Shown: positions 1-13,286, numbered from the stretch's first letter. The stretch: 64,000 nt of DNA from Trematomus loennbergii (GCA_012861695.1 JAAOOA010000033.1:15770434-15834433); one strand, 5' to 3'. The notes: generated from the sequence alone by a model not told the origin. Numbers and translations are program-made.

Positions 1-886
1 AGCTTTGCTTGGGCCCTACACAGCTGAACACAGCAGCAAACACATGCACACAACACAGACACGGTACCCCATTACACACTTAGCAGAAAGCGATTGAACT
101 AATATGGAAATAGGCTACTCACTGCGTGATGCTAATAACGCTGGAGACGCCGTCCGTTTTCCCTGTCGCATGACATCTCAGCGACTTGTCGCAAGTCATC
201 CCTGCATTTTAACCCCACGGAGTTGAATCAGGGGAACTTTACGCTGATTCAGCTCTGTCGGCCCGTTGGTAATCGCTAAAAAAAAATGTTTCAAGGCTTT
301 ATAAACCACTTCTGACGTTGGGCACTGGAGGCCCCGAAAGTTAGGGCAATCTTACATTCCCCTTTGACACCTGCCATCACTTCCAGGTGCAGAGTAGTGA
401 AACGCACACCAACTTGCTTTTGCGTAATGTGTTCTAATAGCGATTGGTCTTAATGTGGGCTAATAACAAATAGTTTATTACAAACGCATTTGACGTATAT
501 ATTTTGGGGATTTTACTTAGTATCTAACATCTTATAAATCCTGCAGCTATGAGCATTGAATCATGTTTTGAGTGATATCAACCTGCTGCACCACAAGGAT
601 GCCGTCAACAGTTTATGATGGGTATATAAGAAAAGTTATAGGTTGTCCTGAGAACCGATACTTTGGTCAAAGTTGATGCCAACTTTTGAGACTGTGACAG
701 AACCAGTTTTTACAGCACATTAGAGTGTTGCACACATGCAAAGCAGAACATCTGGAAGCCAACATCAGCCAGGTAGGCTCACTGTAGCAGGTGTGTATGG
801 AAATGCACATATAAAACACAAGGAGGGATTCAGGCATGCTGAAGTCCTCAGGATCAAGCCCTGACTGTGCCTCCTGTCTGTCCGCC
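1..886. other. Gene-free sequence at left edge
   Basis: Non-repetitive AT-rich sequence. I see no coding exon, RNA gene or recognisable repeat. Confidence 0.5.
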
Positions 887-895
887 CCACACACC

Positions 896-927
<32 letters not shown>

Positions 928-979
928 ACACACACACACAACACACCACACACACACACACACACACACAACACACACA

Positions 980-1042
<63 letters not shown>
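887..1042. repeat. Imperfect (CA)n microsatellite
   Basis: About 155 bases of CACACA with occasional single-base interruptions. The His/Thr or Cys/Val open frames across it are artefacts of the dinucleotide. Confidence 0.97.
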
Positions 1043-1044
<2 letters not shown>

Positions 1045-1919
1045 CCTTTCCAGGCTGTTCTCCATCTGCTCGGCCCTCACCGTGGCTGTAGCCATGAGCT
1101 TCAGCAGCATATGTTAATGTTTTGAGAGCAGCTCTCTCTGGGTCAGCCTTTCATCTGATCCTTTGATGGGTCTGCTGGCTCTGCAGCTGTGAATGAGAAG
1201 GTGGATGGAAAACACACTTAAGGCACAACACTACAGGGATTGGTCAAATACATATCTTCTTACCGTCTAGTGGGAATAAAACATCCAAAATTACTGTTTA
1301 GTATATTTCTTTCCACACACCATCACTCTGATGAAAAGTTTCAAAACAATCAATAACTCTCTTAGCAATAAGCACCCACTGCACCTACAAATCATAAATG
1401 ATGTACTTCAGTGTAAAACACACTTTGTCACATGTATATTTGTCACTGTCAAATGGAAATATATGCCCACTGTTAATGCTGTAATACTGTCACATATCCA
1501 CCAACTCTATAAGTGACCTGTTACATTTATGATTTAATATTTATTTCACCATACTTTGCACGATTGCGCTATTGTCCTACTGCTTTTTTGTATTACACAT
1601 CATTGCAACACAGCATTATTATTATAAAATCTGTTCAAAGCTCAAAGAGGCATATGATGCAAATATGTTTGTAAGGTCACATTGTCATGTTACAATATGT
1701 TCCCCCACCCATATTATTATGGGTGGGTATTATCAAAAGCACAGGCCCTGAGTATGAACAAAATGTGCGGCAGAAGGGAATTTGTAAAAGTCTGAGCCAC
1801 GACATCCGAGTCAAAATAGCAATTACACGCTGGCCTGATTCATAACGATAAACGCAGAGCAGGGTTACCAACACAGTGAACGCTGTCTGACGGTGCCAAG
1901 GTCTCTGAATTCAATTAGT

Positions 1920-2099
<180 letters not shown>

Positions 2100-2157
2100 G
2101 CATTTCCAGATAAATCCTTGATAGCAAGGTTTTCACAGCTGATGTGAGCTTCCTACT

Positions 2158-2216
<59 letters not shown>

Positions 2217-2238
2217 TGCGTGCGTGTGTGTGTGTGTG
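2158..2238. repeat. (TG)n microsatellite
   Basis: About 80 bases of TG with a short GCGTGCG interruption. It is the reverse complement of the CA tract just upstream. Confidence 0.97.
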
Positions 2239-2751
2239 GCACGCTGTCAGTATGTCTCCGAAGCTACTCCACAACACACTGAGCTGTCAATCAACCCTCA
2301 TCTGGACTGACAGTGTGAGGCTGGGGACATTTCCAGCCTTAGATCCTCACACTCTCCGGTCTTTTCTACAACTGAATTCCAGTCAAATTATTTGTAGCTT
2401 AAATCCAGACAGGCAGGCAAAAAATAGCCAAAAACATCTAAAAAAAAGCTTTGACAAAACCACAGTAATCCCAGAATCTTCATTTGTAGTAAAAAATGTT
2501 TTTCAAGTGGGTTCCCTAACTCTACGAGGTCCTCTCTCGCAGACATTCCAAGCCCATAATCCGGCAGACAGTGTTTGAGAGAATATGTTTTAGTTGATCC
2601 ATTTCTACTAGAAATGCAACAATAGCAAGTATCTCACTCTCACGATCCTCATTCATATTTTAAGACGCTACGAAAAAAGCCTGAAAGTTGGAAGGTAAAA
2701 CTGGGTTTGAGGTGCATCTGTTTGGCTATTAAATGTGCTGAAGACCTTTAA

Positions 2752-3436
2752 AGATCCCATGTCATGCTTTTCTGATTATTACCGTCCCCTTGTGTGTTAT
2801 GTATCTTTTATGCATGTAAACGGTCTGCAGAGTCACAAACCCTCAAAGTACACCCTGTAGCGAGTAAAACTCTAACTCAGAAAATACCTGTCTATGCTGC
2901 CCCAGAACGCCTCGTTGGAGATTTCTCTTTTTCTTCCTGGGTACAGTGACGTATTTGGGTATAGTGACGTAACAATCGGATCCGGTATTCCGCCGTACAT
3001 TACGTCCGCGGAGCCGTTACGTTAAAGCCGCGGATTGGTCCAAATGGACCAATCCGCAGACTTTCTCAGACACACACACTCAATCTTTTCTCAGCTGCAG
3101 CTCCCGGATTTCTCAGCCTGAGACGGCGGGATGCGGCGAGGCTGTGAGTTTGTGTGTGAGCACACACACAAACTCCCAGCCAGGCTGCGGTGTGTGTGTG
3201 TGCTCGGGCTGGTTTCGGGCTGGGTTTCGCTGTCTCGCAGACGGCCACTGGGCTCACAGGGAGGGGGGGGCAGGAGCTCCAACAAGGCGTGTAGGACAGT
3301 GAGTGAATACACATACTATACAGAGATGCTGTATGAGAAACCAATGTGAGTTTGGAAAATTGCACAATATAAATCTATTCTAGTATACCTCAACAATGGA
3401 ATTATGATCAGTGGAAATGGCCATGACATGGGACCT
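2752..3436. mobile_element. TTAA-flanked MITE with terminal inverted repeats
   Basis: The left end AGATCCCATGTCATG and right end CATGACATGGGACCT are inverted repeats with one mismatch, flanked by TTAA at 2,748–2,751 and 3,437–3,440. No transposase frame is present. TTAA duplications suggest a piggyBac-type mobiliser (inference). The interior holds a 28-base near-perfect palindrome at 3,030–3,057 (13-bp arms around AA). Confidence 0.75.
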
Positions 3437-3899
3437 TTAAGACACTTTAGGATGTCTTGCTGCTGCCTGACTCCACACTTTGTGAAACATGCCACCACTG
3501 ACCTGCATCAAAAGTGTGCTTTAAGAGGATCGGCAAAGTAAAATTACGATTTCTGTCAATAAAGTTTAGTGTATTTAGGGATGCATTTACATTGTATGTT
3601 GAATTCAATTGTATTTAAATATATCCCAATTGTTTTTATCGTAGCAGAAAAGAAGAAGAATTAGTGTGTCCACCGTGGCTTCACTACTGACCGGAGATGG
3701 CCATAAATACTTGACTATAAAATGACCATATGTCTTCTACAAAGTTATTTGTCCCGGGAATAAATGCCAATTCTAACTTTTACCACTGAAGACAAAAGTC
3801 AGTTGTTTTTTATCAAGTGGCAAAGGGGCTCTAGAACGTTGTATTTGATGCCATTATTTTTGGAATATAAACTGTAATCTGATAGTAATCTCCAAACAG

Positions 3900-4920
3900 G
3901 TGGAGAAATCTTGAGATGAGGTCAAACACGATAAGGTATCAGATGAGATTTTATTTTAAGATACTTCTGAGAGTGTCAGATGGGAAAGCATCAGATATAA
4001 TACAGATTAAAGATACGAAGCGTACTAGTATTATACTACCAGAGAAATGGAAAGCAGTGGCAGTCTTCATCGACTCCAAAGCAGATTTACTATTGTAGCT
4101 TATTAAAGCCCCACTGCTCTAATTAAATCAAGTAGCCAACCGGGCTGTGAAATGTGGTGTGTGTCCTATAGCAAACTTCCCACTCATTTGTATAAACATT
4201 CCAGAGGAGATTAAAGTTAATGTGTTTAATTATGACCTGCATGCACAAGCAGACTGGCCCTTGAGTCATTTAAAAGCAACGCTAACATGAGAGCCTCGGC
4301 TGCCTGTGTGTCCTGAGCTCTCTGCAATCAGGAACATTTGAAAATGTCAAGCTCCCTTGTTAGCAATTCAAACAGCCAACGAAGCAATTACGCCACTTCC
4401 ATGTATCCACGAGGCCCCGCTGCCTCTGACACAACTCTGACACCGTGCCCCGTGTTTTAATACGGCCGACAGGAACATTACATTTCTCAGCAGCTATGAA
4501 AAACCAACCCAGCCATATTAATACCCCACCAGCCTCCCTCCCTTATCTCTCTCAATCACCCTTATCTCTCTCTCTCCAGCCCTCACCTCCTCTTTCATTT
4601 CCGAGACAGTCTATCATTTGGGAAACACGGCGGCATGATTGTGGCTTCCGCTGGAGGGGAGAGCCGAATGCTATCATCACTCCCAGGGCCATAATCAATA
4701 GTGTCAGTAATGGCGGTGGCGGGAGGAGAACAGTGGATTGCTGCGGGGTCCTCGGGGATCATATTGGAGGGCTTTGTCTTTTCTCTAGCTCTCCCCACAG
4801 TCCTGTTAAATTATTCTGCAGGCATTCCCACTGTCAGCCTCACTCCACTGAGGGGGCAGGAGGGAAAACACTGTTCTGTTATACAGAGTGTGGAGATCAG
4901 GCTGCCTGTTGAATAGATTC
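3900..4920. promoter_or_regulatory. Candidate conserved non-coding block
   Basis: Non-repetitive sequence with TAAT/ATTA and ATCAAT words (CATAATCAATAGTG near 4,690) and a varied base composition unlike the surrounding AT-rich DNA. Judged by appearance only; conservation was not tested. The 155-residue plus-strand frame at 4,445–4,912 resembles no protein I know. Confidence 0.3.
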
Positions 4921-5689
4921 AAAATATGTTGGCACAGGTGTGTTAGCATGAGTTTTTTCAGTGTGTCAGAGATGCAATCCAATTTGCTCGTTTATGTCAT
5001 TATCTGCTCTCTTTCTATTAACATTCCCTAATTGATGTAACCCTTTTCTTTTTACTGGTAATATGAGCAGTTTTGTGCAGCCTGCAGTACTCAACCTGTA
5101 CTCAATGAGTTACTATGGCTCATATAAAATCACATAAAAATGCCCACGCTGGTGTTATCACATTTTTTAAAAGCCAGAATATTATGTTTCCTCAGAAGCA
5201 TTTTCATGGGAAAGGATTTATTGCACCCAGTAGGCCTACGTCTCCCCAACATTTTGTGCTGCAGAGGAAGTAAATCACACATGAGAAGCACACACTATGG
5301 GATAAGCTCACACTTAGAGAACCCTTCTAGGTGGTAAATCCAACAAGCCGCTATCTTGATCTGAGCTTGAGACTCCGTTTTAGCGCTGGTCAACCATCAG
5401 CACAGTGTTTTAGATGATCTATGATGTCATCTTGGGAAGTAACAATCCTGGGAATTCATTCAACAGGTAGTTCACAATGTTTTTATAATCAATGCATTTA
5501 CACTGTAAATTCCTCTATATAATAGATTATATATTTAATAGCGGCCGGGTTCCATGAATAATAGCAACATATTTTAATGAATATCTATGTATTTATAGGA
5601 TAAAACGCAGCATGTAATCCAGCTACAGAGTCATTGATATCAGCCTGACTAGTGACAACAACATATAACACTTGCTCTTATTGGCTAGT

Positions 5690-5941
5690 GCTCCAACACA
5701 TTGGACGTGGTTAATGGGTGGGACATCTCTAGGCGTTTGACCAATCACAACCAAGCCGGCAAGCTACCAATTAGATCAGACTGGGCTCTGGGTTCAGACA
5801 GAGGGTAAAAAGAGGTGCTGCAGCACAAGCGGTATGAGAAAAATAAAGAGCTTTTTGAACATTAAAGCATGGAGACATGTCACAGTTGAGGCTAAACAAA
5901 ACAATATGAACCCTGTAAATGAGCACAATAGGGCCCCTTTA
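5690..5941. mobile_element. Degenerate TTAA-type MITE, 3' part
   Basis: Ends in ATAGGGCCCCTTTAA, the usual terminus of short fish elements of the AGGGGCCCTAT class. A matching left terminus was not found, so the 5' limit is uncertain. Confidence 0.4.
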
Positions 5942-6374
5942 AGGATTATAACTTTAACATTACCTCTTGACATATTCTCATAAATAAAATCTAATAAAAC
6001 TAGCTCAAATTTGATTTAAATCTAAATTAGTAAAAGCAAATGAAGTCTCCAGCATGTGAGGGGGGGCCCTCTGGTCTGTGTGTTCCAGCTCTGGGACATG
6101 TCATCGTTCAGGGCAGCGCTGTATGAGCCATTAACCTCCAGGCAGAGCTGCTCCCCTGAGCCCTGGCAATGTTGAGGTGTGGAAGAGCTATCTGCTCTCA
6201 GAGGGCAAGACACAGAGAAAGTAGGGCATCACTGACAACACATGGGAGAAGCAACCTGAGTAGCATAAGGCCTCAATCTCAGAACCGCAGCACCTCAAAC
6301 TGGCAAACTGCTCTTGAAAATGTACTCAAACTACCTTATAATGTTAACAGATGGCACCTTTTTGCTAGGCTTTT

Positions 6375-6780
6375 ATTACATCTCAATTGAAATGTCCCCA
6401 GATGGAGCTTTTCAGCTGTGTGTGATTCATTTCCTCTGAGTGCTCTTACAAGCGACATTAGCACAGTCTCTGGTAATGTGGGAAGTCAGCCGTCTCGACT
6501 CGTGACAGCCGCCGTACTGCCGTGTCAAGGTGTTTCTGTAGCTTTGATTCTTTCATTATTAGTTGCAGAATAGAAAGGATTATTTAGCTGCACCTCACAA
6601 CAGGGAGTGCCACTTGTTTTTAAAGCAAGGGGAGAAAAAAGCATCGTACCATCCTGGAGCTGGTGGGACGGGCGGAGGAGCAGAAAAGATACAATTTCAC
6701 AGCTGAGCACGCCCGCTTGGTTCTCCGCCGTGAGCAAGGAAGGATTTCACATCTGAGTTAATAACTGAGCGAGGTAGATG
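6375..6780. promoter_or_regulatory. Candidate conserved non-coding block
   Basis: Non-repetitive, CpG-containing stretch with CTTTGAT and CATTATTAG words amid AT-rich DNA. Judged by appearance only. Confidence 0.25.
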
Positions 6781-7525
6781 AGGTCTGTTCCTCTTCATCA
6801 TGGAAGATGATGTTAACCTTTACAAGGTCTTACAATATCACATGCTGAAAAAGAGCAACACAGTGTCTTATATTCACTTAAATCCACTGATGCTCATTTT
6901 TCTTCCTTTTTTATACATTATGTTTCTGCTTAGATTAGCTGGTGCAAGAGGGGATTTCATCATCTGATCATGAAGAGTTGTGAGTGTTAATTTGACTTTA
7001 AATGTGCTTTTTTCTACTGGGACATCAACATATTCCAGAACATGTAAACAATCTTGACAGTCCCAAGTTGGGGTTGTAATACACATATTGTTGTCTGCAT
7101 TTAATGCCCTACTGAGACTCTGCGTCTTCGACAATGGGTTTCTCCCTGTATAATTATTGAATATCACAGAGCAGAGTCTACAGCCAGGCATGTTTACTAT
7201 GTTAACCATCTTAGTTTAATCTAATCACATTTGAAACAAATTCCTCTTATTTTGATGGGAATGGCCTCATTTGGTAGGTATTTGGTAATAAATAAAAAAT
7301 ACTGCGCAAATGCAAATAGACTGACTTGATTTTGCTCAATAAAGGTCACTTATTTTGATCACAATGGAGGACAAAAGGCAAAGATAAATACACAAAAACA
7401 CACAACCCTGAATTTCCATTCTCACCAACAATAATGCACTTTATATTCTCCATTGTTTTCCTTGGATGCTGGCCCCCTTTCATCGTTATGCAGAAACCTT
7501 CAGCTCATCAGGTGTCAGTCAGGAG

Positions 7526-7674
7526 CAGGGGCGCCATAGAGGTGAAAAGTTAGGACGATTCTAAGGGCCCGTGACTGACAGGGGCCCAAACAATTGTAGA
7601 ACATTAAGAAAAAAATCTTTAAATAACCAATGTGATTATCTTTTCATGGGGCCCAAAATCCCTGGCGGCCCCTG
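7526..7674. mobile_element. hAT-type MITE with perfect 8-bp target duplication
   Basis: A 149-bp element starting CAGGGGCGCC and ending GGCGGCCCCTG, with inverted termini. Both sides carry GTCAGGAG, at 7,518–7,525 and 7,675–7,682, an exact 8-bp duplication typical of hAT transposition. No coding capacity. Confidence 0.85.
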
Positions 7675-7769
7675 GTCAGGAGGCTAAACACTGTCTCAGC
7701 TGAGGAAACAATCTGCCATCTCTACGGGCCCACCGGTGAAGAAAAACACACACACACACACTTTATAGC

Positions 7770-8110
7770 TGCGGCGGAGGATAATCAAAACCCATAATAG
7801 CTTTTTAAATCACAACGTTAATGACAAGATCTCTCGATTATAATGCATTGTAATCACGCCATTAATATGGATATGACTTCAGCGTTGGGAGCCATCTGTT
7901 TGGCTGAGGCAGCTCTGGAGCTCTTCCAGCAGGCGTGCTTATTTCAAGGACTGCTTTTTGGCCAGCGATCACAGACAACATAATCAATGTGACTGCCGCC
8001 ACCAGCGCTAGGAAACCAGGGACCCAAATTGATCCATCAATCACTTATTCAGACAATGTTTATTCAGCTTTGCCTCACTTCGCAGTTATTCACTCACAGA
8101 TGAAAGCTCT
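7770..8110. promoter_or_regulatory. Candidate enhancer with PBX–HOX motif
   Basis: Non-repetitive block dense in homeodomain words (ATTA, TAATCAAT). On the minus strand, 8,043–8,034 reads TGATTGATGG, an exact PBX–HOX consensus, inside the inverted repeat ATTGATCCATCAAT. The function is inference. Confidence 0.35.
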
Positions 8111-8526
8111 CACAGAAAGATGGCAGAGACTGGAGAGCAATAACATGGCACAAAAACAGGCGTTCTTTACACAGGGCTTTAGTTTTCTCTTTTGGTGGGG
8201 TAGGTGATTGCCTTGGGTTACCTCTGGGTGGAATCAATTTACAAGCTTTTTAAAAGGCCCTCTTTGGTGTTCACAGGAATGCGCAAAGCGAGTATGCTCC
8301 CGAGGTATCTAGCATTATTCCTTTTTATGTTCTTACATCAAACTTTCTCTTTCTACTAAAACTTTTCCGTAGAGTGGAAATATGGGGCATTTGAGATGTT
8401 ATTGCTAAACATCAATTGCCCCCCTTCCTTCCCCTTATGACTAATGTATTTCTAGTACAAAAGCATATGTTGCTTTTAAGAAGTTCGGCAGCAACTCCTG
8501 GTGCTGTCGCCATGTTTGTGGTCGCT

Positions 8527-8540
8527 GGGGGGGGGGGGGG
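8527..8540. repeat. Poly(G) tract (14 G)
   Basis: Uninterrupted run of 14 G. A second run of 12 G lies at 8,688–8,699. Confidence 0.95.
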
Positions 8541-8739
8541 AAGAGGCAGGAACAGAAATACTCCTTATTTTGCCTCGGGGTGTTTCTGACAGCTTCTCTT
8601 AGTGTTTAGGCATTAAAGGAATGAGAGCCGAACGCTGGCTTTGTTGTGACATGGTCTCTCTGAGAAAGTCTGGGGAGGCCAGCGGCTGGGGGGGGGGGGA
8701 AGTGGAGCCACATGTCACAAGTGGAGATGCTGGAGAGAA

Positions 8740-9700
8740 AATAATTTGCAATTTAAATAAGGACTCTGCCGTTTAAACAAAACAAAACAAATTAGCATGC
8801 TTTCAAAGAACATAACAGCATTTTGCCAGACACACATTTCATTGGCTTAATTATTTTACTAAATGTGTTTTTTTCATTCCCGTGATGTAAATAGTCCAGA
8901 CGGGGAAGACTATGGGATGCCGATGTAACTGCTCCCTTGATGGTGATGATGAATGCCAGACAGGCTTTATGTGAGGGTGACTTCAAACACATTTTCAGGC
9001 TTCACTCCCGTTAGGTACACATTGAAGAAAAGCTCATTTGACGATAAAAGCAGAAGCAGTAGGGGCCTTCACTTATTGCATAGCTCTTACAGTTTACAAA
9101 TTCCCTGCACCCAATTTGCAATAGTTTCCTGGAGTTACAAAACTCTTGAAAGAAAAACATATTTCTTACATCTTCCCAGTGTAGCTTGAAGCACAAAAGT
9201 ATGCAAACCACATGCTACTGTCTGTCTGTTACATCTCCTGCCAGGCATTTTAAGATTGGAGCCTTTTTTACCTGCTGGAACATGGGAGCGTTGAATCTTT
9301 TTTAGTCTGTGGTTAATTGGCAAGCCTGCCTACACTCCCTCAGAGAAGAAGACAGTCTGCAGGGAGGCGGGGAGCAACGCAGCGCATCTCATCTCTCTGC
9401 AGACTTCTTCATCTCTTGTAATTAATTGCATCTTTAAAAGAACAGAATGTAAATACGCCGCTGACACGCTGCCAATTAATTTGAAATCGCCGTCTTCCTG
9501 ACGTTTTCTGCTCCACCGAGGGGAAATCAAAAGTTTTAGAGGGTGTTACGAGAGCTTTAATAGTGTCCCTTTGTTCATTGCAAGACATTGTGAGAAATGC
9601 ATTCAGGCCTGACAAAGTGCTCCTGCTCCGTGTAATCAATTCTGTCAGATTCTAGCAGCCGAGGAAGACGAGGTGGAGGGGAGATCTGAGAGACACCATC
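8740..9700. promoter_or_regulatory. Candidate conserved non-coding block
   Basis: Contains GTAATTAATTGCATC and CCAATTAATTTGAAATCG around 9,418–9,488, on either side of CpG-bearing sequence (AATACGCCGCTGACACG). This texture is common in deeply conserved vertebrate enhancers. No alignment was available. Confidence 0.35.
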
Positions 9701-11796
9701 ATCACACTTGTCTCCCCTTGTTCTTTGATCAGGCAAAACAAGGTGCTTTTCACATGAAAATGTAGATAAAGAAAAACCTCCATATCTATAAAGTAAAAAT
9801 ATGAATTTACCTGGTTATATAGGCCTAATTAGCAATTAGTCATCATTGACCTCAAGTCTGTGGTCACTGTCAAATCATCAAACAAACTAAACACAACCTT
9901 AAAGCACAGATTTGTAGTGAAAATAATTATGGTTATACCTTTATATCTTTGTATCCAGCGTACATATTCACATTGGCACACACTGACAGTCTTGTAAGCC
10001 CTGCAGAAAACCTTTCCTACAGCCTTATGACCTGTTTAATATCTATATAGTCTCCAAAATAACAGCAACATTTTATCGTCAATGAGAACAGAGAAGTCCC
10101 TGAAGGAAGCCAAAAGAAAGTAGCAGGGCTTAAATTAACACAACATATTTCTGATGCACCAGTGCACATCATTCTCATGCATTGACATAACCATTAGACT
10201 CACGCAAGTGTCACTTTTCACACGCTCCAATGTCCATTTCCTCAAAGAGGGAAAAACCGATGTATAAATGATAACGTTAGTGTGTAAAGAGCAGACTGAC
10301 GAACACGCAAGACAGAGACACAGCAGCATTGTATAACAATTCTCACATTTTATTAAAGAAAAACAGCACAGAAATGTAGATTCCCTGTACACTACCTACT
10401 GTACATTGAAGGTATGCTCAGTGATATTCTAATACACTGCCATTATCCACACTTTAAACTACCATAAATTAAATAAATGTTATGCTTTAGAGGTTTGATG
10501 ACATTATCAGTGTAATCATGTTAAGAATTATTCTGACCCTAACCATGTCAAATTCCAAGAGTCGTAGTCAGATTATTTTTAATTCCTCAAAGGACATTGC
10601 AGAGCATATCAAAATGTTTTAACTGTCATTAAATTGTTTTTTCCAAAGGTTTGCTGAAATGTTCAGTGTCATCCTGTTCCTCCTATGTGTCCATCCTGTG
10701 TCCACGAAGCTCAATGACCATGTTAAATCTGAAGTAAATGTACTTTCTCACTTCGTACTAAATGTAAAGGATGGCAGCCCTGTGTAACCTGTAGAGAACA
10801 TATTTGCATCCTGATAAAACACATGAATGTGTGTTTTAAATGTCATGGCAGTACATCCATAAGTTGTGGAGATCTTTCAGTTTTGGACCTGGACCAACCA
10901 AACGGACATCTGGCATCCAGACCTACAGCGATTACATGGCTGGAGGACAGGGAGAAAACATGAAGCTATGCATCTGTTTGGAAATCTGTTCACCGAACCA
11001 ACATGGCCACGGATAGATGAAATAACTGATGTTACATGAAATTAAATTGACAGTGGTCTCAGAATGTTCAGTGTTTCAGTTTGGAAGAGACAGCGATGAG
11101 TCATCTGGTGCTCTGGTCTCTGTACTGTAAAGAAAAAATAAAGAGTACTGTATGTACCTTCCTTCCAAATCAAAGAGCAGGCTGGAGAAGTCAAATACCA
11201 AAAGAGCACTAGAGACCCACATTGTGCTCCTGTATGGCTCCACAGTAGTCACAGTAGTGTGTGGGTGTTTAACTGCATTATACCTGAAGTGCCTTTCTCT
11301 CAAAGAGCCACTGAGGCCAGCAGGGAGAGAATGCTCTGCTAACCTCGATGACTCTTGTAAGAAGCTGGAGTGGGATTTTCTGCTGCCTCTCAAGGGCCCG
11401 TCTTTATTACCAGCAAGTAAACAGAAGCAAATAGACCTGTGATGTGAATTGAAAAAGCTGCAGGTAGTGTATACCCCGCTAAGTGCATTAAGAACACGAT
11501 TTAGGAGCTTCCCTTGTGTTCTCTGGGAGATTTCTAAAGGTAGAGGTGCCTTTGTGAAACTGTTTTCAATAAGGTTGTTGTTTACGCATCTTTGGCTAAA
11601 GAACAAAGCTGGGCAGTAAAACAAAATACATTCAAATAAGAGATTAAGCTCAAAGTCCACAGAACCTGTGCACCCCAACGCACTGAACCCATAATATCAT
11701 CATGTGTCTGAACCACAGTCTATGGTCTGAACAGAATTCTTAACAAGAAATGAATAACTCTATGGCCATTCAACAACAAAATTCTGAAGGGAAATG
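9701..11796. other. Gene-free intergenic sequence
   Basis: AT-rich sequence without recognisable repeats. It includes a 200-codon minus-strand open frame (11,076–11,678) with no recognisable domain, judged to be chance. Confidence 0.4.
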
Positions 11797-11800
11797 TTAA

Positions 11801-12655
11801 AGGGGACCTATCATGCAAAATGCACTTTTGTACGTCTTTTATACATGAATATGTGTCCCGGTGTTCCAGGGAACTCACCAAGTGTCAGAAAACACAACCC
11901 TCTCTATTTTCCTCCATACCCAAATCTCTAAAAAGGGGCTGCAACGGATCTGATACAAACTGATCCAGATTTGAACACTTCAATGACGTCACAGAAGTGG
12001 CGCTACGGCTATTGGGCCAACTCTCCACCTATCAGGGAATGTCCTCGAAAGCGCTGGAGACGCTGTAGTACATATGCCAGGCCTGTAAGTGGCGCTGTAG
12101 TCTGCCACAAAAGCAGCGAAGAAGACTTCCCGCCCATAGTTACCTTCTGTTTATTCTCCGCTGTGGCTTTCTTTCTCCCTCCCCGAGGCAAGCGTTTGCT
12201 CCCGCTGCTTTAATTCAATGCAATCCCTCCCCGTCGAGGCAAGCACTGTAATTCTCTCTGGTTAGTCCACCAGCAGATGAAAACACCCACCTCTCCGCCT
12301 CTTCCAAGGAACGAGGGGACCGTGCGGCAGAGTTTCAGTTTCAGTTTCTTTCGCCGGTCAAGATGTCCGTTAAAGTTTCAATCTTCCGGACAAAATTAGA
12401 AAAGTGCCGGTCAAAGGTCTTCTTTGTTATTTATTGAGCTTTAAACAAATGAATAACGACTCTATAGGCCTATAACAATATAATAAAACACGGAGGACGG
12501 AGATATTTTTTTCTCCCCCTCTTGACTTGATCAGAGCACGGCTCCCCTCTCCTGCAGGGGGCGTGGTCAGCTGCAGCTCACAGAATCAGCCCCGTAGACA
12601 GCAAACAGCACAAAACACAAATATGAACCTGAGAATGACCATAAGATGAAAATGT
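11801..12655. mobile_element. Degenerate TTAA-type MITE
   Basis: Begins AGGGGACCTATCATGC directly after TTAA (11,797–11,800), the usual head of this fish MITE class. The right end, near ATATGAACCTGAGAATGACC at 12,621–12,640, is decayed and no clear second TTAA is present. Confidence 0.5.
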
Positions 12656-13286
12656 TCCTAATTATTGTTTTAAAAACTCATAAAGTCCTATCACAACAAG
12701 AGTTTGTTTTGTGTAAAACCTGCAGGATTCTCCAGGTACATTTGTTCATGAATCGCTATAGATGAATGTTACATTGTGTGGCTGAAGGAGCAGTAATGTT
12801 CTGTCTCACACAAACAACTTAATCAGCTCTGAATGCCATCAACTTGTTAATAGACTTGCAGCATGGGAGCCTGTGTCTAATTACAAACTGAATGTCATCA
12901 GCAGGAGATCCCTGGGTAGCAGACAACTGCCATCACACAACGAGCCGAACATGTCCTGTTTAATGCGTCCTGTCTTCAGACTGAACAGATAATACATCTC
13001 CTCTGTCTCCTCATGCAACACACTTTTTCTGCCGTTTGAAAGGAGTTGTGTTGTGCTTGGCGTTGGAAGCACAGCGGCAACGCCAGTGGAAACAAAACTG
13101 ACGTGTGATTTCACCCTCACTTGCTTCAGGCATCTCACAGCGTTGGGAAACTGCAGCAACTCAACAAGCTGCTGCAGGGAGCCTCAGACTGCCTCCACAC
13201 ACACAGAGAAACTTGATGCAAGTCACAAAAAGTATCAAAACATACTTTACTGTATACTATCTACCTATTTGTGTATTTGTATTTTG

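Noticed and set aside
836..1117. His/Thr and Cys/Val repeat open frames here and at 1,865–2,277 and 59,560–59,860
   Set aside because: They are translations of CA/TG microsatellites with no start context or homology.
4445..4912. 155-codon plus-strand open frame
   Set aside because: Low-complexity Pro/Ser stretch inside a candidate non-coding block, with no recognisable protein.
11076..11678. 200-codon minus-strand open frame
   Set aside because: No domain, splice context or family resemblance, and it lies in AT-rich intergenic DNA. A protein search or transcript would be needed to revive it.
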